From: Nitrospinaceae bacterium
Lineage (GTDB): Bacteria > Nitrospinota > Nitrospinia > Nitrospinales > VA-1
DNA length: 5,152 bases
Assembly: GCA_016763735.1 (NCBI GenBank)
Contig: JAESTE010000009.1
Span: 1 to 5,152, forward strand
Direction: 5' to 3'
Below are positions 1 to 5,152 of this stretch, piece after piece (within the stretch, counting starts at the first letter, position 1; each line of letters begins with the position of its first letter). Below the pieces are notes generated by a model, which did not search any database, had not been told where the DNA came from, and worked only from the letters and a program-made list of their open reading frames with translations. A program made the translations under genes and the position numbers.

Positions 1-11
1 AATCATTCGAG

Positions 12-245
12 ATGAAAGTTGATACTAAATTCTACTCTTACGAAGAAGATAAGGAAAATCTTGTTAAAGATTGGAAGATAAAGTTTCCACAGTGGGATAT
101 ATGGATTAGACGTGCATATAAAGAAAAATGGAGTGGAGACATAAACTATGAAGAGATAAGATTTAGTGGTGATGGTGAGGACTTCAACGAATGGTTAAAG
201 ACAAAATGGTATGAAGCATATAGAAATCTTGATTGGGACGAATAA
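12..245 (+). CDS. Small Trp-rich acidic protein of unknown function (possibly the 3' part of a longer gene)
   Basis: I do not recognise this 77-residue product. It is rich in Asp, Glu, Lys and aromatic residues, with seven Trp, and it ends in the acidic tail NLDWDE. It has no Cys, no signal peptide and no membrane segment, so a soluble cytoplasmic protein is the natural reading. The codons are strongly AT-biased, unlike the sequence after about 300, which hints at a different origin from its neighbours. The ATG at 12 is only a provisional start. The frame is open back to the window edge (codons tca-ttc-gag precede it) and the 11 visible upstream bases show no convincing Shine-Dalgarno, so this could be the C-terminal part of a larger protein. 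The even spread of charged and aromatic residues and the clean stop favour real coding. Function cannot be inferred. Confidence 0.55.
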   Translation: MKVDTKFYSYEEDKENLVKDWKIKFPQWDIWIRRAYKEKWSGDINYEEIRFSGDGEDFNEWLKTKWYEAYRNLDWDE

Positions 246-259
246 AAGTTAGATGGACT

Positions 260-285
260 GACTTACAAGAGTTGATGAGTAAGTC
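260..285. other. Small hairpin just downstream of the first ORF
   Basis: GACTTAC (260-266) and GTAAGTC (279-285) are perfect reverse complements around a 12-base loop, 15 bases after the stop codon at 245. The position suits a transcript end, but no T-run follows (cggtggc comes next). It is therefore at best a weak or Rho-assisted terminator, and it could be chance. Confidence 0.25.
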
Positions 286-310
286 CGGTGGCATCCAATT
301 AAGTTAAAGG

Positions 311-907
311 CAAACTTTTTCACCAACCGATAGCGATACACGGGTATTAATATTGCTGTGGGATTTCTTAAAACGAACGTTTCATTTTGGCGGGTTATAC
401 CGGGAGGTAACACGAGGTTTATCGTTGGGCAGTCCCCTCTTCCCGCTTCTCCGAAGCTTGTATCTTAATAAGCTGGATGAGCGAATGGGAAAAAGCCGGG
501 TATTTTTATGTCCGCATCATGGATGATTGGGGCATCCTCGTTCCCACACGTTGGAAACTAAAACAAGCGGTTCGCATCGTCAACCAAACCTTGGCGCAAC
601 TCAAGCTATAGAAACACCCTGACAAAACCTACTTCGGAAAAACTGTCCGGGGATTTGAATTTTGGGATATACATTCTCACCAAACCCCAGAGTGAGGTTG
701 TTGGTTTTGGCCCCCTTTTTGCTAAAGAGGGCTGGGGTGATTTTCCTTGAGGCTTGAAGCCCTCAGGACTTTAGAACGGTTTAAAGAACGTATCTCCCTT
801 TATGAGCAAGGTGCGGAAACACCGCATTGGGGAAATACGTTCGTCGTTTCAACGCATGGGCTCAGGGCCAAAGTGAGTTAACGGTAACCGTGCCGGGACT
901 TCATTAG
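311..907 (+). pseudogene. Decayed reverse transcriptase (palm and C-terminal part only)
   Basis: No long ORF exists here, but stitching frames gives a continuous reverse-transcriptase-like product. Frame A (about 311-490) reads DTRVLILLWDFLKRTFHFGG, then GLYREVTRGLSLGSPLFP and LYLNKLDERM, which is the motif before the active site. Frame B (from about 498) reads FYVRIMDDWGILVPTRWKL, where IMDD (516-527) is the catalytic YxDD-type motif. It then gives VNQTLAQLKL, a TAG stop (609-611) in place of a probable Glu, KHPDKTYFGK and GFEF. Frame C resumes with GYTFSP (665-682). After an insertion, LEALRTLERFKERISLYEQG follows (753 onward), then RIGE and YVRRFNAWAQGQSEL to a TAG at 905-907. The motif set matches a group II-intron-like bacterial RT family that I know as RGISLGC/MDDW proteins. 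The N-terminal part with the first catalytic Asp is absent upstream of 311. Frameshifts lie near 488-497, 660-664, 820-825 and 833-835. The copy is certainly inactive, and its exact RT class is uncertain. Confidence 0.85.
684..738. repeat. Palindromic miniature insertion inside the reverse-transcriptase relic
   Basis: ACCCCAG (684-690) and CTGGGGT (732-738) form a perfect 7-base terminal inverted repeat. Within it, CCCTTTTT (713-720) pairs with AAAGAGGG (724-731) around the triplet gct, with one T-G wobble. The segment falls exactly where the RT reading is interrupted. GYTFSP ends at 682 and the next recognisable family sequence begins at about 750, leaving some 65 bases that code for nothing RT-like. 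This resembles the short C-rich/G-rich palindromic repeats dispersed in many environmental bacterial genomes, although only one copy is visible here. The hairpin is followed by gatttt and could also act as a weak terminator. Confidence 0.55.
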
Positions 908-940
908 AGTCACCAGAGAGAGACCCTAACGGCCCTGCAG

Positions 941-2389
941 TTACTGTTGGACACAGTAAAGGCCATGGTGCAAATAGCACAGTCCGGTCCGGTAGCTCGA
1001 CCACCTTACCCATTTAAATGCTCCGGCGTCGTCTAGGCCATATTGGCCATATCGAGTAGTTTCGTTTGTTGTCCAATTATTACAATTGTCTCGGGCGGCT
1101 TCTCCACTTGATCTTGTTCCTGTCCAAGCATCCAACCTGGCTAATTGGTTACCTTTTTCATCGCGAGATATAAAGGCATTATGGTAGGACGTCGCTAATT
1201 GTTTAAAATTAACTGCTATGATTTCGTTAGATCCATTTGTAATATATGGTAATGGACTTCTTGTAAATCTCGTAAGTGGTGTTTGATTGCCGGCGGATAT
1301 CCATGCTTTGTATGTCCCTGGAGGGGCTATAGATGCAGGACTGTCAGCGAGTGTTTGGCATTTTTGGTCTGCTCCCGCCAATCCTCCTAAATTCCCGTTA
1401 TAGCTTTCACTTGTTAGGAACACTACCTTTCGGGAAAAGATTTCTTGTCCCTCTACTGTAGGTAGGGATGGCACAACACATTTCACCCAAAATTGCACCG
1501 TTTGATCTCCGCTGGTCGGCAGGGGAACAGCGTAATTAATGATTATTTTGAATTTTACCGTAGGTCCTAAGGTTTTAAGGGTTGACACTGAAGCCTCAAT
1601 CCTCGTCGGATCGTTCGGGTTGCTGAGTAGACCTGCCTCAATGGGATAACCATTTCCATTACAAGCGGATGATGCATCGTAATCCCCTGATGGCCCGAAG
1701 GGTGGCTGGATGCTTACGTTGACTACCTTAACATCACCGACACCATCAGCACCTGCGGTACCTTGTGGGCCTTGAAAACCAACTTGACCTTGCGCGCCAT
1801 CAGAACCACTAGCACCAGCAACACCTTGTGGACCGGTTGCACCATCCGCACCAGCTACGCCCGGAGAGCCTGGGTCACCTTTATCGCCTTTAGCACCCGC
1901 TACGCCATTTGCACCCGTAGCGCCATCTGTTCCGTCAGTGCCGGGTGTGCCTTGAATACCCGGGGTACCTGCTAATCCGCTGTCACCTTGCGGGCCTTGT
2001 GCGCCAACAGAACCATTAGCTCCTGGGACACCTTGAACACCCTGGGCTCCCGTTAATCCCGTGTCACCTTTAAGTCCTTGCACACCATTAGCACCCGCAG
2101 GGCCTTGTGAGCCTGTGGGTCCAGCAACACCTTGCGGACCTATTGGACCGGGTGTCAATTCAATGGTATTGATCTGGGTTTGTAGATCAGTGGCTCCTGT
2201 TTCCAAAGCATCCGCTCTATGACGAAGACCTTTCTTACCCTTGTCCTTATCTTTGTCTTTATCATCATCTCCCTTTTTTGCGTAAGCAACATTTGAAAAA
2301 GCCGGATCGGAAATTAAGATATTACCCATCAGGCTAACGATAAAAAATAGAACTGTGAGCAGAGATGCCAAAATAGTCTGGTGCCGCAT
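941..2389 (-). CDS. Secreted collagen-like protein with C-terminal DUF1554 (endostatin/C-type-lectin-like) domain
   Basis: The product has 482 residues. It starts with a signal peptide: a basic start (MRHQ), a hydrophobic core at 6-27, and probable cleavage after AYA at 35-37. There is no lipobox Cys, so it is exported free rather than as a lipoprotein. Next come a Lys/Asp linker (38-53), a short helical, possibly trimerising segment (55-77), 46 uninterrupted Gly-X-Y triplets (81-218), a beta-rich spacer (219-320) and a DUF1554-type domain (321-482). That domain opens with the signature FLTSESYNGNLGGLAGADQK and closes with LYCVQQ. Its four conserved Cys lie at 344, 436, 471 and 479, consistent with two disulfides outside the cytoplasm. 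I chose the ATG at 2389 because GGGGAG sits seven bases upstream; a TTG five codons earlier would swallow that site. Related domains occur in leptospiral surface proteins that bind host matrix. I infer a trimeric fibrous surface or extracellular adhesin; the ligand is unknown. The gene converges on the RT relic, 33 bases away. Confidence 0.9.
   Translation of the reverse strand: MRHQTILASLLTVLFFIVSLMGNILISDPAFSNVAYAKKGDDDKDKDKDKGKKGLRHRADALETGATDLQTQINTIELTPGPIGPQGVAGPTGSQGPAGANGVQGLKGDTGLTGAQGVQGVPGANGSVGAQGPQGDSGLAGTPGIQGTPGTDGTDGATGANGVAGAKGDKGDPGSPGVAGADGATGPQGVAGASGSDGAQGQVGFQGPQGTAGADGVGDVKVVNVSIQPPFGPSGDYDASSACNGNGYPIEAGLLSNPNDPTRIEASVSTLKTLGPTVKFKIIINYAVPLPTSGDQTVQFWVKCVVPSLPTVEGQEIFSRKVVFLTSESYNGNLGGLAGADQKCQTLADSPASIAPPGTYKAWISAGNQTPLTRFTRSPLPYITNGSNEIIAVNFKQLATSYHNAFISRDEKGNQLARLDAWTGTRSSGEAARDNCNNWTTNETTRYGQYGLDDAGAFKWVRWSSYRTGLCYLHHGLYCVQQ
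1736..2149 (-). repeat. Gly-X-Y collagen repeat tract, 46 triplets
   Basis: Every third codon is Gly for 138 codons with no interruption, which produces a 9-base-periodic DNA pattern. Pro occurs mainly in the X position. Charged triplets such as GDK, GDP, GLK and GAK are present, typical of bacterial collagens that are stabilised without hydroxyproline. GAN, GVQ, GPQ and GVA recur in irregular order, so the tract has diverged rather than consisting of recent identical units. Length variation between strains by slippage would be expected. Confidence 0.9.
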
Positions 2390-2396
2390 GAGTGTT

Positions 2397-2402
2397 CTCC
2401 CC
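2397..2402 (-). promoter_or_regulatory. Ribosome binding site of the collagen-like gene
   Basis: On the minus strand GGGGAG lies seven bases before the ATG at 2387-2389. This site decides the start: the upstream in-frame TTG at 2402-2404 overlaps the Shine-Dalgarno itself and cannot use it. Confidence 0.8.
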
Positions 2403-2438
2403 AAATGGTAAATTTAAAAGCTGGTCTTTAAAGTAAAA

Positions 2439-2444
2439 ATTATA
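2439..2444 (-). promoter_or_regulatory. Possible -10 box for the collagen-like gene
   Basis: The minus strand reads TATAAT exactly here, in an AT-rich stretch about 50 bases before the start codon. That would give a leader of roughly 43 bases containing the ribosome binding site. No good TTGACA-like -35 box lies at normal spacing (the hexamer 17 bases upstream is TGCCGC). In such AT-rich sequence a chance match is quite possible. Confidence 0.3.
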
Positions 2445-2505
2445 TTTATATATCCACCAAAGCGGCAGAAATTATTCCAATAAAAAATATTACCGAGACA
2501 AAGTA

Positions 2506-2537
2506 TACTAAATAAAAAGGTGAGTGTAAATTTAGTA
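2506..2537. repeat. 8-base perfect inverted repeat in the spacer
   Basis: TACTAAAT (2506-2513) and ATTTAGTA (2530-2537) are exact reverse complements around a 16-base centre. It lies about 120 bases upstream of the collagen-like gene and beyond its suspected -10 box, so it could be an upstream protein-binding site or a transcript hairpin. AT-rich sequence makes chance pairing plausible. Confidence 0.35.
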
Positions 2538-2570
2538 ACACCCATTAATTCAATAAATAAAAGTAAAAAT

Positions 2571-2637
2571 GCAAGATTAAAGTAACTTGCGATTTAACAA
2601 GGTATTTGGGTGGATTAGGGAAATCGCAAAACTTTAA
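2571..2637. repeat. Long interrupted stem-loop with an alternative hairpin
   Basis: TTAAAGT (2577-2583) pairs with ACTTTAA (2631-2637), and TTGCGATTT (2587-2595) pairs with AAATCGCAA (2621-2629). The two blocks are separated only by aac on one side and a single a on the other, giving 16 perfect pairs around a 25-base G-rich loop. A competing hairpin, GCAAG (2571-2575) with CTTGC (2586-2590), would occupy part of the same arm. Read on the minus strand, the stem is followed by T-rich sequence, so it may be a terminator-like element; it may also be a remnant palindromic repeat or a structured RNA. No known riboswitch or RNA family is recognised. Confidence 0.5.
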
Positions 2638-2793
2638 GTGAATGCCGAAAACTGGGACTAAAGTGCGGTATTACAATTTGCACATAATCACGATCTACGC
2701 CAAACAAAAACACCTTTCGTCACAGATCCTGAGTTTAAAGAAATTGATAAAAGAAAAAAACCTTCTGTGACTATTCAAAAAGGGGAGCCATGA
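2638..2793 (+). pseudogene. Possible decayed short coding region
   Basis: From the GTG at 2638 the frame reads VNAENWD, hits TAA (2659-2661), then continues without a stop to TGA at 2791-2793. The second part includes LQFAHNHDLRQ and TPFVTDPEFKEIDKR and ends in QKGEP. Its mixed charged and hydrophobic composition looks more protein-like than the Lys/Asn-rich translation expected from random AT-rich DNA. No start codon with a ribosome binding site precedes it, and I do not recognise the family. It may be the tail of a lost gene or simply a chance open frame. The overlapping 42-codon ORF from the ATG at 2642 is an alternative reading with poorer composition. Confidence 0.25.
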
Positions 2794-2966
2794 AGATTTT
2801 TGTTTAAACCAAATGGAAAAACTACCTGAGAAAAAATTTCCAAAAGAACGTTTTTTGATTGCACACCATTTATACTGTTTTGCTAAATATTCTCCCTTCC
2901 CGATCCACCTTTGGTTTGTTATGATCGCTTCAATTAACCTTCGGAAATCTTGCTAGTTCCATTCCC

Positions 2967-2972
2967 TATAAT
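2967..2972 (+). promoter_or_regulatory. Consensus -10 box directly upstream of asnB
   Basis: TATAAT lies 18 bases before the asnB ATG, which would place the transcription start near 2979 and leave a leader of only about 12 bases. No clear -35 hexamer is found at 16-18 base spacing. A second candidate, TATGAT at 2920-2925 with a poor -35 (ttcccg, 2897-2902), would give a leader of about 60 bases. Confidence 0.4.
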
Positions 2973-2990
2973 TCTTCTTCCTCAAACAAT

Positions 2991-4892
2991 ATGTGTGGCA
3001 TAGCTGGTCTTCTCGATTTTGATGAAAATGGTCAACCTGGGAATTCAGGTAAAATTCTCCGGTTGATGCTTGACCGGATTCGTCATCGCGGTCCTGATGA
3101 TCGGGGTGAAGAACTTATATCCAGCGAAAACGGACCGACTCTCCATTTAGGTCATCAGAGATTCTCCATCATTGATCTCAGTCCCGGCGGTCATCAGCCG
3201 ATGGCTAACGATGATCAATCTCTCTGGCTTTCTACCAACAGCGAGATTTACAATTTCAGAGAACTGCGCGAAGAATTATCTGACCAGTTTCGGTTTAACT
3301 CCCAATCAGACACCGAAGTTCTTTTAAAATCCTACGAGCACTGGGGCATCGATTGTCTGGAAAAGCTTCGTGGAATGTTCGCATTTGCTATTTGGGATTC
3401 TAAAAAACGACAATTGATATTAGCGAGGGATCGACTCGGAATAAAACCCCTCTACTACATTGCTAGCGAAAAGCAGTTTCTATTTGCTTCTGAAGTGCGC
3501 GCGCTCCTTGCTTCGGGATTATCGGATTCTGAAATAAACCCCACCGGACTCTATCATTACCTTTCATTCGGGCATTTGAAATCCCCAGACACCTTGATCG
3601 GTAATATTCAGGAACTCAAGGCTGGTCATTATCTTGTTGTTGATTGCGATGGCAACGTGAAAGAAACCCAATACTGGCATCCTTTAGATTCCGTTAATTC
3701 TATTGAACTGGATTCTACAGACTCGATACAAAGCCTGCTTTGTGATGCGATAAAATATCGCCAAGTCAGCGATGTCCCTATCGGTGCTTTTCTCAGTGGC
3801 GGCATTGATTCGAGTGCAATCGTTTCTCATATGGCGAGCATTTCAGACGAACCGATAACCACACTCACTATTGGGTTTAAAGAAAAGGAATTTGATGAGT
3901 CCGAGTACTCGGCTGAGATATCACATCTGTTCAATACGAAACACCAGCTACTCACTTTAGATGAAGAACAGTTACTGGAATCCCTACCGGCTGCAATCGG
4001 CGCCATGGACCAGCCGACGATGGATGGGATCAACACGTTTCTTATTTCGCGTGCGGCGCATGAGGCGGGATTGAAAGTGGTGTTGAGCGGATTGGGTGGC
4101 GACGAACTATTCGGCGGCTACCCCTCTTTTCAATTGGTTCCAAAGTTATTGGAGAAAAACAAATGGCTGAAGCTTTATCCTAAATTTTTATTGGACCTCG
4201 GTACAAAATTACTGAAATACTCTCTTTCTTCTGATCAGAGTATCAAGCTTGACCATTGGTTGAATGAAAAATTGAGTGGCGCCCATGAATATTATTTGAT
4301 ACGGGCTCTTTATTGTCAGGATCAAGTTTCCGAATTATTTCAGGATCAAAATCTTGCCAACAAGGAAATCCTGAAGAATTTCAAGACAACAAATAGTGCC
4401 TTAGAGAACTTAAGCAGAGCGGAAGTAAATGACGATTTCAGTTTAATCTCTTATCTTGAAACCACACACTATCTACAGAACATGCTTCTTAGAGATACCG
4501 ACATGATGAGCATGGCGCACCCTTTGGAGGTACGTGTTCCTTTCATGGATCATAAGCTGGTTGAGCATATGTTCAGCATGCCGGCTAGATTAAAAAAATT
4601 GACGGCCACACCAAAGGCTTTATTGGTGGACTCGATGAAACCGCCTTTACCGGATTCGATTGTGCATCGAAAAAAGATGGGATTCACCCTGCCCTTCGAC
4701 CCCTGGATGCGCGGAGCAATGAAACCGGAAATGGAATCGGTTTTGCTGACTTCAGTCAAACCTTTAGAGAACTTAATCTCTCAAGCGGCTACAGAGAAAA
4801 TATGGCAGCAGTTTTTAGCGGGAAAAATATCATGGTCACGTCCTTGGGCTTTGTATGTGCTCAAGCGATGGGTCGATAAAAATCTTTCGTAA
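2991..4892 (+). CDS. asnB: Asparagine synthase (glutamine-hydrolysing)
   Basis: This enzyme makes asparagine from aspartate, glutamine and ATP. A glutaminase releases ammonia, which reacts with beta-aspartyl-AMP in a second domain. The 633-residue length fits the family. The N-terminal Ntn-hydrolase domain begins MCGIAG with nucleophile Cys2, which fixes the start, followed by RHRGPDD (31-37), LGHQRFSIIDLS (53-64) and SDTEVLL (106-112). The synthetase domain has the pyrophosphate loop SGGIDSS (269-275), SGLGGDELFGGY (366-377), then MSMAHPLEVRVPFMD and RKKMGFTLPF near the C terminus. The oddity is NSEIYN at 83-88, where the family has NGEIYN; the oxyanion-hole Gly is Ser here (codon AGC, one transition from GGC). 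No Shine-Dalgarno is visible before the ATG. Sequence style resembles paralogues found in exopolysaccharide or lipopolysaccharide clusters, so the real acceptor could be a sugar or peptide carboxylate. A PhzF-family gene follows after 15 bases, suggesting an operon. Confidence 0.93.
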   Translation: MCGIAGLLDFDENGQPGNSGKILRLMLDRIRHRGPDDRGEELISSENGPTLHLGHQRFSIIDLSPGGHQPMANDDQSLWLSTNSEIYNFRELREELSDQFRFNSQSDTEVLLKSYEHWGIDCLEKLRGMFAFAIWDSKKRQLILARDRLGIKPLYYIASEKQFLFASEVRALLASGLSDSEINPTGLYHYLSFGHLKSPDTLIGNIQELKAGHYLVVDCDGNVKETQYWHPLDSVNSIELDSTDSIQSLLCDAIKYRQVSDVPIGAFLSGGIDSSAIVSHMASISDEPITTLTIGFKEKEFDESEYSAEISHLFNTKHQLLTLDEEQLLESLPAAIGAMDQPTMDGINTFLISRAAHEAGLKVVLSGLGGDELFGGYPSFQLVPKLLEKNKWLKLYPKFLLDLGTKLLKYSLSSDQSIKLDHWLNEKLSGAHEYYLIRALYCQDQVSELFQDQNLANKEILKNFKTTNSALENLSRAEVNDDFSLISYLETTHYLQNMLLRDTDMMSMAHPLEVRVPFMDHKLVEHMFSMPARLKKLTATPKALLVDSMKPPLPDSIVHRKKMGFTLPFDPWMRGAMKPEMESVLLTSVKPLENLISQAATEKIWQQFLAGKISWSRPWALYVLKRWVDKNLS

Positions 4893-4907
4893 GGATCAAT
4901 AAACATT

Positions 4908-5152
4908 TTGGAAACACCTTTCTATCAGGTAGATGTTTTTTCGGATGAGCTATTCGGAGGGAATCCATTAGCCGTGTTTTTACGTGGCGAGGATTTCAAA
5001 GAAGCGCAGTTTCAACAGGTGGCGAGGGAAATGAACTTGTCTGAGACCACGTTCGTTCTCCCCTCTTCTCATCCGGACGCGGATTTCGATGTCAGAATTT
5101 TTACTCCGGAAAAAGAGATCCCTTTTGCCGGTCACCCTACTCTGGGCACGGC
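4908..5152 (+). CDS. PhzF-family protein, N-terminal part (runs off the window)
   Basis: The 81 visible codons match the start of PhzF/diaminopimelate-epimerase-fold isomerases. They give PFYQVDVF (4-11), FGGNPLAVF (16-24), AREMNLSETTFVLP with the putative catalytic Glu46, RIFTPEKEIPFAGHPTLGT, and then the window edge. PhzF itself isomerises a dihydro-hydroxyanthranilate in phenazine synthesis. Most relatives have unknown substrates, and no other phenazine gene is visible, so a phenazine role is not supported. The start is most likely the TTG at 4908: there is no ATG or GTG between the asnB stop and the conserved PFYQVDVF, and AAGGA (4891-4895), overlapping the asnB stop codon, provides a binding site 12 bases upstream, which is slightly long. 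The gene lies in the same frame and direction as asnB, 15 bases after its stop, so co-transcription is likely. Confidence 0.88.
   Translation, partial: METPFYQVDVFSDELFGGNPLAVFLRGEDFKEAQFQQVAREMNLSETTFVLPSSHPDADFDVRIFTPEKEIPFAGHPTLGT

Larger units (their letters stand above)
2405..2990. other. Divergent, largely non-coding AT-rich spacer
   Basis: These 586 bases separate two divergently transcribed genes and contain no ORF with a convincing start. They hold the promoter candidates, two inverted repeats and a possible coding relic, each listed separately. A 47-codon ORF at 2813-2956 (+) starts MEKLPEKKFP but has no ribosome binding site. The left part (to about 2850) is clearly more AT-rich than asnB, consistent with regulatory or decayed DNA. 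Confidence 0.6.

Noticed and set aside
713..745. Rho-independent terminator within the RT relic
   Set aside because: The hairpin is followed by ctggggtg before the short T-run, so the T-tract is too far from the stem, and the location inside a dead gene fits a repeat insertion better.
1763..1975. 70-codon open frame on the + strand
   Set aside because: It lies wholly opposite the Gly-X-Y tract; the periodic GGN codons read backwards keep the opposite frame open and yield a Thr/Arg/Cys-rich product with no protein-like features.
2390..2404. Five-codon N-terminal extension of the collagen-like protein from a TTG start
   Set aside because: The TTG overlaps the GGGGAG ribosome site that is well placed for the ATG at 2389, and the extension adds nothing to the signal peptide.
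2667..2682. Sigma-54-like GG/GC element in the spacer
   Set aside because: The distance between the GG and GC dinucleotides is one base too long, which abolishes sigma-54 promoters, and the flanking bases do not match.
2813..2956. 47-codon ORF on the + strand upstream of asnB
   Set aside because: There is no ribosome binding site and no recognisable motif, and it overlaps the likely asnB promoter region.
3827..4036. 69-codon open frame on the minus strand within asnB
   Set aside because: It is antisense to the conserved synthetase domain, with low-complexity Ser-rich composition and no sign of independent coding.
4550..4759. 69-codon open frame on the minus strand within asnB
   Set aside because: It is antisense to the strongly conserved C-terminal block of asnB, so it is a shadow frame.

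Overview
The window looks like chromosomal DNA of a mesophilic, moderately AT-rich Gram-negative environmental bacterium. A secreted collagen-like protein with a classical signal peptide and an EPS/LPS-type asparagine synthase gene support this, but the sequence does not let me name a genus. Base composition is patchy. The first ~245 bases and the spacer around 2405-2850 are clearly AT-rich, while the reverse-transcriptase relic, the collagen-like gene and asnB are more balanced.

Layout. 12-245 (+) is a small, Trp-rich, unrecognised ORF whose frame is open to the window edge. 246-940 holds no intact gene. Reading all three frames of the + strand there recovers the palm and C-terminal part of a reverse transcriptase (about 311-907). 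It is destroyed by several frameshifts, a nonsense codon and a roughly 65-base palindromic insertion. Converging on it from the other strand is a secreted protein gene (941-2389, -). It encodes a signal peptide, a Lys/Asp linker, a short helical segment, 46 uninterrupted Gly-X-Y triplets, a beta-rich spacer and a C-terminal DUF1554-type (C-type-lectin/endostatin-like) domain.

2405-2990 is a 586-base divergent spacer. It contains a possible promoter for the collagen-like gene, two perfect inverted repeats (one a long interrupted stem with an alternative pairing), a stretch that reads like a decayed short coding region, and a near-consensus -10 box just before asnB.

2991-4892 (+) is a full-length glutamine-hydrolysing asparagine synthase with all main motifs, except that the usual NGE of the glutaminase site reads NSE. 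Fifteen bases downstream, in the same direction, a PhzF-family gene starts (4908, TTG) and runs off the window. The two probably form an operon.

No link in function between the collagen-like gene and the asnB-phzF pair is visible. No rRNA, tRNA, CRISPR array or intact mobile element was seen. The most interesting items are the collagen plus endostatin-like architecture, the layered decay of the reverse transcriptase including the palindrome inside it, the asnB glutaminase-site substitution, and the structured spacer.
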